Assembly (NCBI GenBank): GCA_947589295.1
Contig: CANQBZ010000012.1
Coordinates: 1 to 51,823, forward strand
Origin: an uncultured Akkermansia sp.
GTDB lineage: Bacteria > Verrucomicrobiota > Verrucomicrobiia > Verrucomicrobiales > Akkermansiaceae
Length of the DNA: 51,823 nucleotides
Direction: 5' to 3'
The position numbers and the translations under genes were made by a program. A model generated the notes under the pieces. It was not told where the DNA came from. It made no database searches and was given only the letters and a program-made list of their open reading frames with translations. Shown here in pieces: positions 22,162-31,448 of this stretch. Position 1 is the stretch's first letter. Each line of letters starts with the position of its first letter.

Positions 22162-22445
22162 AATCGCACAAAAAAAACAGCGATTAACTCAACAGCGTGA
22201 GCCAAGCCCCCCATGCGGCTTTTGATACTCAAAACGGATGTACAACCTGGCCCTGCGTCTGGCATCGACCCCATTCCTTGACCAAATGTGTTTGCGCTGA
22301 TGGCTGTTGTCTTGTGTCCATGCTGCCTGGCAGAGTTGACACCCTTCTGGAGGCCTTGACCTCTCCTTTGCTTCCTGGGCTTCCTGCACTCTTCCGAAGC
22401 TTCTGCATCAATAACTCGGCTCCTCCTTGTCACTTTCATTTTCAC
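22162..22445 (-). ncRNA. possible structured RNA between argJ and dnaA
   Basis: No convincing protein: the longest minus frame is Arg/Lys-rich with no family features and runs through a T8 tract. Several inverted repeats fit one RNA on the minus strand. An 8-bp closing stem joins 22415-22422 to 22199-22206 (GAGCCGAG with CTTGGCTC, one G-U). Inside lie a hairpin GTGTC/GACAC (22338-22342 with 22314-22318) enclosing CTGC/GCAG, and TTTTGA/TCAAAA at 22220-22234. AATCGC/GCGATT (22162-22185) encloses the T8. The family was not recognised; key motifs of tmRNA, RNase P, SRP and 6S were not found. Strand and ends are tentative. Confidence 0.35.
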
Positions 22446-22790
22446 AGGAAGTAATATCTTTAATTTATTGATTACAAATACTATAAATCTTCACGCAACG
22501 CAAAATTTGACAGGAGAATCAAATGTCAAGCAAAGTTAATAATGAGATGGATGAATAAAAATTTTTTTTTATTGTGGAACACCCATGGAACCGATAATAA
22601 CAAAAAAAGTGGGGCTCATCGACCTCGAAAAAACTTTCCAACAGGAGCAGGCCATGGCATCATGCCCCCCGACAGCGCGCCGAAACTAAACCTGCCTCTC
22701 CTCCTCTCATGAATCTGGCCGAGGAGACCGCCGGGTCGACCAAGTGAGGCAAGCTGAAAGACGCAAACACACAGAGAGAGAAAGACGGGA
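22446..22790. other. AT-rich gap upstream of dnaA
   Basis: 22450-22615 is strongly AT-rich, with TTGACA...TGTCAA as a 6-bp inverted repeat at 22508-22530, an A/T run at 22556-22574 and further A-runs. It is then GC-richer up to the dnaA start. No perfect DnaA box was found, only 9-mers with two mismatches (such as ATTTTCACA at 22437). It may hold the dnaA promoter and possibly an unwinding element, but an origin cannot be supported from this alone. Confidence 0.4.
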
Positions 22791-24215
22791 ATGAAGGCCG
22801 ATAGTAGAGAGAAGCTTCTTTGGGCAGACATCGTGAACGATATGCGCCGCCGGGGTGATGTAGGGATGTATGGCCTGGAGAATTACATCTGCAAGCTGGA
22901 GCTTAAGGAGGACACGGGTACTAAGTTGATATTGGAGTACCCGTCTGACCTGCCGATCATGTGGCTAGAGCTCAACTACAAGGAAAACATAGCGAACTCG
23001 GCCGCATGCGTAATGCAAGCCGCGCGCGAGATTGAGTTTGTTCCGCATGCCACCCAACACGGTACCGAGCCGGGTGGAGCCTCCACTCAAAATTTACCGA
23101 TGCCGAGCGACACTGAGTCCTCCGAACAGGCAGAGCCCCATCTTACCGCCCTCAAACGACGGGTTGTGCGTAGGACGGGTTCGTTCAACAGTGGATTGAA
23201 TGAGGAATACGACTTCGATTCCTTCGTGGTCGGTGACAATAGCGAGTTTGCCTACGCTGCTGCTCAAGCCACCGCTCAACAGCCCGGCAAATATAATCCT
23301 CTCTTTATCCATGGTAGCTCCGGCCTGGGAAAGACGCATCTCCTGCAAGCTATCGGCAACTCGATGCGCAAGGTAGACGATGAGGCGCGCGTACTCTATG
23401 TGACCGGCGAAAACTTCACAAACAGCTATATTGATGCTCTGGCAAGCAAAGGGGATGCCCTGCGCAACTTCCGCCGCAAGTTCCGTAAAGCGGACGTACT
23501 GCTCATTGATGATGTCCAATTCCTCGCCCACAAAGGCAAGACGCAGGAAGAATTCTTTTACACATTCAATGCCCTCTTTGAAAGCGGTAAGCAGATCGTA
23601 CTCACGGCAGACTGCCCGGCCGCCGATATCATTGACTTTGATGAGCGTCTCAAATCACGCTTTGTGCAGGGTCTTTCTGTGGCGTTACGCGCTCCTTCTT
23701 ACGAAACCCGAATGGCGATCCTGCGCGCCAAGCGCTGGCGCAAACGCAGTGAATTGCTAAGCGATGAGGTGTTGGACTTCCTGGCAAAAAGCATCACCCG
23801 CTCTGTACGCCGACTAGAGGGAGCGCTGACACGCCTTGCCACCTTTGCTTCGTTCTCCCACCGCCGACCCACCGTACAGGAAGCGCGCGCGCAGTTGCGC
23901 GAGTTCATGTATGAAGAACCTGCTGCACGGCTTGCCATCAAAGATATCCAGCAGTGCGTGGCGGATGAATACCACCTTCGTGTAGCCGACCTCAACGGAA
24001 GGCGACGTACGGCAAACATTGCTCAACCGCGACAAATTGCCATGTTCCTGGCGCGCCACCACACTGCCTGTTCGCTGCAGGATATCGGTGCGGCCTTTGG
24101 CGGGCGCGATCATGGCACCGTCATCCACGCCACACGCACTATTGAGCAACGCATGGTAAACCAGCCCCAGCTGCGGGAATCTGTAGGTCGCATTATGGCC
24201 GCGCTCGGGGTCTGA
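22791..24215 (+). CDS. dnaA: chromosomal replication initiator DnaA
   Basis: 474 residues. DnaA binds boxes at the origin and opens the duplex. Domain I is at the N-terminus (about 1-80), then a variable acidic linker, the AAA+ core with Walker A GSSGLGKT (175-182) and Walker B LLIDDVQF, and the C-terminal DNA-binding domain IV with the signature IGAAFGGRDHGTVIHA. The N-terminal REKLLWADIVNDMRRR fits domain I, supporting the ATG at 22791. dnaN and recF, often downstream, are replaced here by a CDF transporter after 20 nt. Confidence 0.95.
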   Translation: MKADSREKLLWADIVNDMRRRGDVGMYGLENYICKLELKEDTGTKLILEYPSDLPIMWLELNYKENIANSAACVMQAAREIEFVPHATQHGTEPGGASTQNLPMPSDTESSEQAEPHLTALKRRVVRRTGSFNSGLNEEYDFDSFVVGDNSEFAYAAAQATAQQPGKYNPLFIHGSSGLGKTHLLQAIGNSMRKVDDEARVLYVTGENFTNSYIDALASKGDALRNFRRKFRKADVLLIDDVQFLAHKGKTQEEFFYTFNALFESGKQIVLTADCPAADIIDFDERLKSRFVQGLSVALRAPSYETRMAILRAKRWRKRSELLSDEVLDFLAKSITRSVRRLEGALTRLATFASFSHRRPTVQEARAQLREFMYEEPAARLAIKDIQQCVADEYHLRVADLNGRRRTANIAQPRQIAMFLARHHTACSLQDIGAAFGGRDHGTVIHATRTIEQRMVNQPQLRESVGRIMAALGV

Positions 24216-24235
24216 TTTTTTCACATACTGCGGCC

Positions 24236-25630
24236 ATGGAAGCCCACGAAAAGAAATCACGCGCTGCGTGGTCATCCGTACTTTGGAGTACAGTACTCAC
24301 CGTGCTCAAACTTGTGGTTGGGATCATCACCGGTTCGCTTGGCATCCTTTCCGAGGCCTTGCACAGCATGCTTGACCTGCTTGCCGCACTTGGCACACTT
24401 TTTGCCGTGAAAGTGGCAGCTCGACCGGCGGATGAAGACCACCCGTACGGACATGGCAAAGTGGAGAACTTGATGGCTTTGGCAGAGACGTTACTGTTGC
24501 TCGGCACGGCCATCTGGGTGATCCGGGAGGCCATTCACAGGCTCATGAGTGATGATCCGAACGCGCTGCGAGTGGATATTTCGCTCTGGGCTTTCCTGGT
24601 CATCATCGTATCGCTTGTTGTAGATATCAACCGCTCAGCTATGCTGCGTCGCACGGCACGAGAGACGAACAGCGCCGCCTTGGCTGCCGATGCTGCGCAC
24701 TTCTCGAGCGATATCTGGAGCAGCGCCGCAGTGCTTGTGGGCATCACCGGAGCCGCGCTTGCCAGTCAAGTCACACCGGAATCACCTTTGCACTGGCTGC
24801 TCATCCGCGCCGACGTTTTCTCCTCCCTGGTGGTGTCCATCATCATCTTGCATATTTGCAAAGTGCTGGGCGTGCAAGCCATTAACAATCTCATGGACCG
24901 TACGGATGCTGCTCTCTACACGCAGATTAGCTCGATAATGGCCGAACAAATGCCCGTCTATCCGTTGCGGCACCTGCGCGCCCGCTCTGTGGGCAACACC
25001 ACTTACATCGAAATGGTTGTTGGCATGCCTCGCGAGCTGCATATCGACACAGCTCATGAAATTGCAGACGCCATCGAAGCCCTTGTGGAACGCTCCATCC
25101 CGGGCGCCGAAACACTGGTACACATGCAACCGGAAAATACCGAACCCGATTCCCCCGAGCAGCTCATCCGCCAAATCGCCCTTACGCACCGCATGGGGGT
25201 GCACTCCTTGCGCCTTTTGGAAGCCGACCAGGGGCTGCTCATTTTCACCGATTTAGAGCTGCCTCCGCAGGCCACATTGGAATCTTGGGCTGTGCCCGTG
25301 CAAGCTTTCCGTACCGAAGTAGCGCGTCGCCTGCAGGCTGATGCCGTCTTCGTGCATATTGAGCCCAATATGCGCACGCTCCCGCATTTTGAGCGACCCG
25401 TTCCTGCCGACTGGGAATCGCTCGTGCTCCGCACTATGAAAAAGATCAACGGTCCATCCCCTTCCTCGATCCACCTCTACACGCGCGGCTCACAACGGGT
25501 GTGTTTTGTCTGCATCCCCGCCAACCCCGCACTCACCATTGCCCAAAGTCACGATTTCCTCACGCGCCTCACAAACGAGCTTACCGCCGCACTTCCCCGA
25601 ATTGCGCGCATCTTTGTGGTGTACGAGTGA
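24236..25630 (+). CDS. cation diffusion facilitator transporter with extended C-terminus
   Basis: 464 residues, where about 300 is common. The first 210 residues carry six membrane helices and the metal sites: HSMLD (His43, Asp47), the DEDHPYGHGK loop, and AADAAHFSSDIW in helix 5. A cytoplasmic dimerisation domain follows (about 210-290). The remaining 170 residues hold what look like two more small domains (HRMGVHSLRLLEADQGLL and SSIHLYTRGSQRV) with similar beta-alpha layouts; their role is unknown. The metal could be zinc, iron, manganese or another. It starts 20 nt after dnaA. Confidence 0.9.
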   Translation: MEAHEKKSRAAWSSVLWSTVLTVLKLVVGIITGSLGILSEALHSMLDLLAALGTLFAVKVAARPADEDHPYGHGKVENLMALAETLLLLGTAIWVIREAIHRLMSDDPNALRVDISLWAFLVIIVSLVVDINRSAMLRRTARETNSAALAADAAHFSSDIWSSAAVLVGITGAALASQVTPESPLHWLLIRADVFSSLVVSIIILHICKVLGVQAINNLMDRTDAALYTQISSIMAEQMPVYPLRHLRARSVGNTTYIEMVVGMPRELHIDTAHEIADAIEALVERSIPGAETLVHMQPENTEPDSPEQLIRQIALTHRMGVHSLRLLEADQGLLIFTDLELPPQATLESWAVPVQAFRTEVARRLQADAVFVHIEPNMRTLPHFERPVPADWESLVLRTMKKINGPSPSSIHLYTRGSQRVCFVCIPANPALTIAQSHDFLTRLTNELTAALPRIARIFVVYE

Positions 25631-25657
25631 TCAGCAGGTGCGATCACTTGCACACCA
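25617..25657. terminator. long hairpin between convergent CDF and cydB genes
   Basis: Arms 25617-25632 and 25642-25657 match at 14 of 16 positions (one G-U, one mismatch) around a 9-nt loop, and include the CDF stop codon. There is no T-run on either side, so it may block convergent transcription or be a 3' stability element. Confidence 0.5.
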
Positions 25658-25668
25658 AAGCCAATACG

Positions 25669-26823
25669 TCAGTGGGCGTCTTCTGATGCAACTTCAGAAG
25701 GTTGAATGGGAGACTTTTCCAGCGCGTGCCAGGCCCAGATGATATAGGCCAAAACGAAGGGAATGAGCAGGGACACGGCGCTCATGACTTTGAGCGTGTA
25801 GGGACTGGAGCAACTATTGGCCAGGGTGAGGGAGGAAGCCGGATCCGCCAGTGATGGATAGTAGATGCCGCCATTCCAGCCTGCGGTGAGCAGCAGCGCC
25901 AATACGGTAAGCACCGAACCCAAGCCCGCGCTCCAAATGCCGCTGCGGCTCGCTGGCTTCACCAACGGAGTAAACAACCCCACCAGCACCAGAACCACTC
26001 CTGCCAACAACGCCGCAAGCGCCACGGGCATATTCAGCAATGCATGCAGGTAACGGTACGGCTCCTCTACTACGGTCGGGCCGGCCTCTGCCACCGCCGC
26101 CGCAACGAACCCGGAGCTTGTAAACCAAAACCAGGCAAAGCTCAGGAAAAAGATGAGGAAAAGGCCGATTTCCCAGGGCAACATGCTGCGGCTGCGTGTT
26201 CGTATCTCATCATCCTCGATGCGATTGAGGAAATACAGATGCGCCAGACAGCGGGAAAGCATAAGCACGGCTAGCCCAAGCAACACATTGCGTACATCCA
26301 ACACCGCCTCCAATCCATGCCAGGGATTCGCCCAGCGAGAGATGACAGGCGGTTCACCCGGCAGCACGATAGCCTGTTTATCGATGACAAACTCCGCACC
26401 GAAGAAGAGCGTGCCCACGGCGGTGCCAACGAGCAAAGGACCTAGCAGACCGTTGAGCATAAGAAACACGCGATAGGTCGTTGTACCGAGCAAATTGGAT
26501 TGCTTGAGCTGAAATTCGTACGACACCGCCTGAATGACGAAGCACAGAAGAATAAGCATCCACACCCAGTATGCTCCTCCGAAACTCGTAGAGTAAAAAA
26601 GAGGGAACGAGGCAAAAAATGCGCCGCCAAAAGTCACCAACGTCGTGAAGGTGAGCTCCCATTTGCGCCCCGTTGCGAGCAGGAGCAGGCGTCGCTGCTG
26701 CTCGGTACGACCAAGAGCGTACACGAGCGTCTGCCCTCCCTGCACAAACATGAGCATCACGAAAAGACCGGCCAACAAGGACACGATAAACCACCAGTAT
26801 TCTTGAAAAAATGTGTAGGTCAT
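25669..26823 (-). CDS. cydB: cytochrome bd ubiquinol oxidase subunit II
   Basis: 384 residues with about nine membrane helices, the usual length. CydB holds no heme but forms the bd oxidase with CydA. Its sequence has the GG-rich FGGAFFASFPLFYSTSFGGAYW region near the second helix and a NNIGLxSxPY-like ending in LANSCSSPYTLKVMSAVSLLIPFVLAYIIW. It follows cydA by 21 nt. No Shine-Dalgarno motif precedes its ATG. Confidence 0.94.
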   Translation of the reverse strand: MTYTFFQEYWWFIVSLLAGLFVMLMFVQGGQTLVYALGRTEQQRRLLLLATGRKWELTFTTLVTFGGAFFASFPLFYSTSFGGAYWVWMLILLCFVIQAVSYEFQLKQSNLLGTTTYRVFLMLNGLLGPLLVGTAVGTLFFGAEFVIDKQAIVLPGEPPVISRWANPWHGLEAVLDVRNVLLGLAVLMLSRCLAHLYFLNRIEDDEIRTRSRSMLPWEIGLFLIFFLSFAWFWFTSSGFVAAAVAEAGPTVVEEPYRYLHALLNMPVALAALLAGVVLVLVGLFTPLVKPASRSGIWSAGLGSVLTVLALLLTAGWNGGIYYPSLADPASSLTLANSCSSPYTLKVMSAVSLLIPFVLAYIIWAWHALEKSPIQPSEVASEDAH

Positions 26824-26844
26824 AGGTTGAGTGGGGGTGAGGGA

Positions 26845-28371
26845 TTAAGCGCATTCTTTTTCGGGACCTGCAGCGATGGCACGCAGCATAATACAAAGCT
26901 CCGCTACGAGAAGCACCGTGAAAAGTACCGCGAATATCCAAAATGTTGTCTGCACTGCGCAAACAGAAAGTTTGGACACTGCCGCGCAGTTGGGCAGCAA
27001 ATCTTGAATGGCCCACGGTTGGCGTCCCACTTCTGCCACAATCCAACCGGCTTCGCTAGCCGCATATGCCAGTGGAATGCTCAATAGCACTGCCAGCAGC
27101 ACTGGTTTCCACATCGCAATGCGCTTACCGGCCAAGAGCAACCCCGCGAAGAGCGCCAGGAAATACCCGCCGAGTATCACCATCACACGGAAGGAATAAA
27201 ACGTAGTAGCCACCGGAGGCACCAATTCCTCAGGCGTCCTGAGGTAGCCGTAGCCAAAGTAGGGGAAGTTTTCTCGCAGGATATCCACTTGTTCGGCATC
27301 CGCCCCACGTTTGCAATCGCGCAGGGCATCTATTGCCTTGCGTCCAAGTGCCATCTTCTGCGCAGCAGAGGGAGCCGTCAGACCATCCTCGCCCACATAC
27401 CCGCCTTCCAGCAAATTCTTAATGCCGGGCACATAACCATCCGGCGTATTGGTCGCTAAGATGGAGAGTCCGCAGGGTACTTCAACCTTAAATAAGAAGG
27501 GGTCTTCCGCAGGATTGGCCCAGTCGATGCCGGGTTTGAGGAGCCCAATGCCCACAAGTCCAACACGATTACCACCTTCATAAAGCCCCTCCGCTGCGGC
27601 AAGTTTCATGGGCTGGTGACGGGCAATATCAACGCCGCTTTGATGACCTGTCGCCGCTGTGAGCAATGCTGCAAACAAGCCAAAAATGGAGGCCACGCGG
27701 ATGCTGGCGTGTGCGAAATCCGTGTGTCTGCCGCGCAGCAAGTACCACGCACTCACGCCCACGACAAATACCGCCCCAAGCACCCATGATGAAGTAACCG
27801 TGTGCAAGAATTTGGTGATCGCCACAGGAGAGAGCGCCACGGCGGCAAAACTCACCATCTCACTGCGCACGGTTTCGGGGTTAAACTCCATGCCCGTTGG
27901 ATACTGCATCCAGGAATTGGCAACGAGAATCCACCACGCCGAGAATGTAGCGCCCAGCACAGTCATCCACGTGGAGAGCAGGTGCGTCTTTTTCCCCAGC
28001 TTCTCCCAACCAAAAAACATGAGCGCGATAAAGGTGGCCTCCAAGAAGAAAGCCACGATGCCTTCCACTGCCAGAGGCGCCCCAAAAATATCACCTACAA
28101 ACCAACTGTAGTTGCTCCAGTTCGTGCCGAACTCAAACTCCAGAATAATACCGGTAGCCACGCCCATGGCAAAGTTGATGCCAAAGAGTTTCATCCAAAA
28201 ACGCGTGGTTGCCTTCCAAAATGCCCTGCCCGTGCGCACGTAGATCGCCTCCATGATGCACATGATCAGTCCCAGCCCAAGCGTGAGCGGCACGAAAATC
28301 CAATGGTACATGGCCGTGAGCGCGAATTGAGCGCGCGACCAGTCGATGAGAGAGGTATCAATGGGTTCCAT
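26845..28371 (-). CDS. cydA: cytochrome bd ubiquinol oxidase subunit I
   Basis: 508 residues. CydA oxidises quinol and reduces oxygen with very high affinity, letting an anaerobe or microaerophile use or remove traces of oxygen. His23 in RAQFALTAMYHWIF is the likely heme ligand, and the quinol-site motif GRQPW is present (EVGRQPWAIQDLLP). Nine or so membrane helices are seen. The gene starts 1 nt after the stop of the DUF4492 gene, so translation is likely coupled. Confidence 0.95.
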   Translation of the reverse strand: MEPIDTSLIDWSRAQFALTAMYHWIFVPLTLGLGLIMCIMEAIYVRTGRAFWKATTRFWMKLFGINFAMGVATGIILEFEFGTNWSNYSWFVGDIFGAPLAVEGIVAFFLEATFIALMFFGWEKLGKKTHLLSTWMTVLGATFSAWWILVANSWMQYPTGMEFNPETVRSEMVSFAAVALSPVAITKFLHTVTSSWVLGAVFVVGVSAWYLLRGRHTDFAHASIRVASIFGLFAALLTAATGHQSGVDIARHQPMKLAAAEGLYEGGNRVGLVGIGLLKPGIDWANPAEDPFLFKVEVPCGLSILATNTPDGYVPGIKNLLEGGYVGEDGLTAPSAAQKMALGRKAIDALRDCKRGADAEQVDILRENFPYFGYGYLRTPEELVPPVATTFYSFRVMVILGGYFLALFAGLLLAGKRIAMWKPVLLAVLLSIPLAYAASEAGWIVAEVGRQPWAIQDLLPNCAAVSKLSVCAVQTTFWIFAVLFTVLLVAELCIMLRAIAAGPEKECA

Positions 28372-28372
28372 A

Positions 28373-28573
28373 TCAGTGTCGGTTCGTTAATTCCTCCGCC
28401 ACGGCGCGGCTTTTTTGTTCGTCCGTACCTTGTAAATGAGGAGTGAAGAAAAACACACGCAACACCGCAAAGATGATCACTAACTTGAGCAAGATCACGT
28501 ACCAAAGCGTGCGTCCCAGCGTCATGCGCCGAAAGCCATCTCGGTAAAATCTGTAGATGCCGCGTATGCCCAT
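28373..28573 (-). CDS. DUF4492 small membrane protein of the cytochrome bd operon
   Basis: 66 residues from the ATG at 28573: MGIRGIYRFYRDGFRRMTLGRTLW, then one membrane helix VILLKLVIIFAVLRVFFF and a charged tail. This matches DUF4492, a small protein found before cydA in Bacteroidota, which may act like the CydX/CydY subunits that stabilise the oxidase; the role is inferred. The GTG at 28597 lies upstream of the -10 box at 28582-28587 and is unlikely to be used. GAGGAG touches the ATG directly, too close for a normal Shine-Dalgarno. Confidence 0.85.
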   Translation of the reverse strand: MGIRGIYRFYRDGFRRMTLGRTLWYVILLKLVIIFAVLRVFFFTPHLQGTDEQKSRAVAEELTNRH

Positions 28574-28581
28574 CTCCTCGC

Positions 28582-28611
28582 ATTCTACCTTACTCACCTG
28601 CCATGGAGCAA
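28582..28611 (-). promoter_or_regulatory. promoter directly abutting the DUF4492-cydAB operon
   Basis: TTGCTC (28606-28611), 18 nt, TAGAAT (28582-28587) on the minus strand, then 8 nt to the ATG at 28573. Confidence 0.65.
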
Positions 28612-28668
28612 GAAAAAAAGACCGGCAGCCCCACTCGGAGCTGCCGGTAGCGAGGCAAACTCGCGTTT
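28612..28668 (-). terminator. double-hairpin terminator of the first autotransporter gene (repeat copy 1)
   Basis: ACCGGCAGC...GCTGCCGGT (28621-28648) and GCGAG-GCAAA-CTCGC (28650-28664) are tandem stems. On the minus strand the larger one is followed by T7, ending the transcript of the gene at 28695. 28617-28668 repeats at 31798-31849 with one difference in 52 nt. On the plus strand the small stem is followed by GTTTTTG, so it may act both ways. Confidence 0.8.
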
Positions 28669-28694
28669 TTGTTTACTTACTGTAATGGTGAGCG

Positions 28695-31448
28695 TCAGAA
28701 ATCTATGCTGACCCCTCCGCCGACGCTCCACGAATTGGATCCGCTGCGCAAGTCTGCTTCACCGTTGACATAGAGCAGTGTATCGTTATCCACAGGTATG
28801 CTGACGCTCGCACCGAGCTGCGCCCCCACAACGCCTGTTTCGGCCGAACGGACCCGTCCGCTGTAACTGCGGTCGCCGAGGAAGGAAACATCGGCCTCGC
28901 TGCGGCGGTCGCCCATATCTACTGCCACATTGGCTCGAACCTCCAGTACAGCAGCGCGACTGAATGCCTGTTCTCCACACTGAGATACGAAACGAGCTCC
29001 GGCTGTCAACGTTGTCAGCGTGGACTCCTGTTCGCCCACGTGGAGTCCGGCATCACCGGCTCCGCTTTCATTGTAGCCGTCCATCTTTGTGGTAATGACT
29101 GAAAGACCGACCATGGGCTGAAGAAGGCTGCTCTTCTGCTCATTAAGCGATATATCATAAGCCAATTCGTAGGCGGCTCCGAATCCGGTGCCATCCGTAT
29201 TGCCGCTGGTAGCGTAGTCGAGCACATAGGGCGCAACACCGCCACGGATAGTGCGGTTAAACTCAGCATCCGAGAAACCGGCGGACACGACGAAGCTGTG
29301 GTGGAAATTGCCGCTGCGATGGTGAGCGTAGAGGTTCACATAGTAGGTATCCAGATCTCCCTCGGCATGATCCGCCGCATCAACTTTCAAGTCGCCATAG
29401 GAAGCAACGAGGGAGAGACCGATGGTGGGGCCTCCGCCTTGGAGATTTTTCTCCACGCCTACACCGACTCCCCATGAGTTGTGTTCATACCCGGTCTCAT
29501 CCCCGGATCGATCCAACTTGGCGCTGCCGCCCATACCTTCCATCCACACGCGCATCCCTTGGTCAGAATCGTCACGTGCCGCCGGTTCTTGACCAAGGCG
29601 AGCTGCCCGCGAAGCGGCGCGAGAGAGCTGCCCACGCATGGCATCCCGTTGTGCGGCTCCCAGCGCCGGCACAGCGCTGCCGACCACGGCAGACATGAGC
29701 CGCTGAGCCTCACTTCTGGCTGCAGCCGGATCAATGTTTGTTTCCTCGATGAGTCTTTCAGTGATCCCTGACTCAGCGATCATCGCAGCCATGGCTACAG
29801 CCGGTTGCCCTCCCTGCCCGATTTGAGCAAGTTCCGCGATGACACCTGCCACATTCTTCAGCTCTGAGGAGGTCGAATAATTCATGGCGTGGCAGAGCAT
29901 GCCTGCGCCGGTCCGCGTGTTTTCGGAGATCGCAAGAGGCGCAAAAATGGTATCGGGATTGGGGTCATCCGGAATAGGCTCGATGGGGGCATCCGGCAGG
30001 TTGGCTCCATTTCCGGCTATCACGTAGAGTTGGACAACATTTCCATCCTTCTTCTCGACCATCAGATATGGATCGTCATATCCACTCACGGTGACCGTAA
30101 CATTATCCTTGAGCCATTTATTGAGCTCATCCTCGCTGTTCTCATCCGTATATTGTTCGGTCACCAGGAACGAAGTTACGTGAACAGATTGATCTCCGTC
30201 AAGAGCATCATGCAATCCATATTCCATGGAAGTGAGAACAATGCCGTTCGCCTGAATAAGCAGCTGCTTCAAATCCTTGCCCGGATTCTCCGCGAATTCT
30301 ACTCGCACTGCCAGCTTGGTCGGGTTTGATGCGTCTTCCCCCCATGTTGTCGTCTTCAGCACGATCGTCCCGGACGCCGTGATCTTGGCACCCATCTCAC
30401 CTTTGCCATACTTCACCACCAACGTTGACCGATCCTCCATATCAAAACTGAGTCCTCTCTGCTTAACAGGTTTGTATATCTGCGGATCAAATTTCATGAC
30501 GCCTGACTCCTCGTTATAGTGCCAATCAGGATCATCGAGAAGCTTTCCAAGAGAAACTTTCGTCCCCTCCTCAATGGTCAACGTGCTCCTGTTTTGCAAT
30601 TTGTTGGGATTCTCAGTGGTATCGTAATAGGCAATGTTGTAATCGTACCCCTGTTGCAGACCTTTGAACTCGTTCTTTGCTCCGGCAAGGACGACATCTC
30701 CATTGAGTACGGACAGCTTGGTCCCTTGAGCTATGACGTTGGTGAAGCTTTGATGGGGTCTATTTTGGTATAAGTAGAGGTGGTTGTCGATTTCAACAAA
30801 TTCCTCTCCCTTTATCGTCCCGCTGAAGTTCCCCCCGGAGCCGTAAATGCTAAATATGCTAAAACCATCGACCGGATGTTTCAGAAGAGTTAAAGTTCCA
30901 CCCCCGTTCAGAGTCATACAGCCCATATCGCTCACGGTCATATTCCCTCCCTCTTCAATCGTCAGAGCACCGTTGAGAAATGAGCGGTCATCTGAGATCG
31001 TGAGATTTGCCCCCTTTTTTACGATAACCTCACCCGAACCACCTGACACCCTGCCCAACTCTGATTCTCCTGCGGCAAAGATGATTGTTCCACCCTGCTT
31101 GCCCTGATCACTCGGACTTGAATTTTCAAACAAATGAAGTGTATTCTTGGACAACCGATCTGGCGATAGCTCGCCATCGTACATAAGACCTCCCATGATG
31201 GTCAAACTGTGCCCTTCTTCCACAGTAATGTAATGATCAACGCTGCCATCCAGCGTCAATGGTTGACTCAAAATTGCGTCTTCTCCCTGCACCGTAATGC
31301 TGACCGACCCGCTCAGGGTTCCCGTCAACTCTTCAAGAGTCGAATCTTGACCATCCACAGTCACAGTGACCGTACCAAATGCCATCGTGCAGCACAAGAG
31401 AGCCGCCAACACCGCATTGCGTAAAATATAGGGTAATCGAAGTTTCAT
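28695..31448 (-). CDS. autotransporter with C-terminal beta-barrel
   Basis: 917 residues from MKLRLPYILRNAVLAALL. A signal peptide (cleavage about residue 24, CCTMAFG) is followed by a passenger of about 600 residues in beta-helix-like Gly/Thr/Val repeats (LTIEEGGNMTVSDMG, LTLNGGGTLTLL), then a linker of Ala-rich helices and a C-terminal autotransporter barrel (about 637-917) that begins RVWMEGMGGSAKL and ends in Phe, as outer-membrane barrels do. The in-frame extension upstream to 31625 is dropped, because MKLRLP begins a signal peptide like the giant gene's. Likely a surface protein exported by a type V route; the substrate or ligand is unknown. Confidence 0.9.
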   Translation of the reverse strand: MKLRLPYILRNAVLAALLCCTMAFGTVTVTVDGQDSTLEELTGTLSGSVSITVQGEDAILSQPLTLDGSVDHYITVEEGHSLTIMGGLMYDGELSPDRLSKNTLHLFENSSPSDQGKQGGTIIFAAGESELGRVSGGSGEVIVKKGANLTISDDRSFLNGALTIEEGGNMTVSDMGCMTLNGGGTLTLLKHPVDGFSIFSIYGSGGNFSGTIKGEEFVEIDNHLYLYQNRPHQSFTNVIAQGTKLSVLNGDVVLAGAKNEFKGLQQGYDYNIAYYDTTENPNKLQNRSTLTIEEGTKVSLGKLLDDPDWHYNEESGVMKFDPQIYKPVKQRGLSFDMEDRSTLVVKYGKGEMGAKITASGTIVLKTTTWGEDASNPTKLAVRVEFAENPGKDLKQLLIQANGIVLTSMEYGLHDALDGDQSVHVTSFLVTEQYTDENSEDELNKWLKDNVTVTVSGYDDPYLMVEKKDGNVVQLYVIAGNGANLPDAPIEPIPDDPNPDTIFAPLAISENTRTGAGMLCHAMNYSTSSELKNVAGVIAELAQIGQGGQPAVAMAAMIAESGITERLIEETNIDPAAARSEAQRLMSAVVGSAVPALGAAQRDAMRGQLSRAASRAARLGQEPAARDDSDQGMRVWMEGMGGSAKLDRSGDETGYEHNSWGVGVGVEKNLQGGGPTIGLSLVASYGDLKVDAADHAEGDLDTYYVNLYAHHRSGNFHHSFVVSAGFSDAEFNRTIRGGVAPYVLDYATSGNTDGTGFGAAYELAYDISLNEQKSSLLQPMVGLSVITTKMDGYNESGAGDAGLHVGEQESTLTTLTAGARFVSQCGEQAFSRAAVLEVRANVAVDMGDRRSEADVSFLGDRSYSGRVRSAETGVVGAQLGASVSIPVDNDTLLYVNGEADLRSGSNSWSVGGGVSIDF

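Noticed and set aside
22155..22445. 96-codon minus-strand frame starting at GTG 22445
   Set aside because: Very basic and featureless, running through a T8 tract; the inverted repeats explain the region better.
22446..22790. Replication origin next to dnaA
   Set aside because: AT-rich and well placed, but no DnaA box matches with fewer than two mismatches and no dnaN follows; GC skew would be needed.
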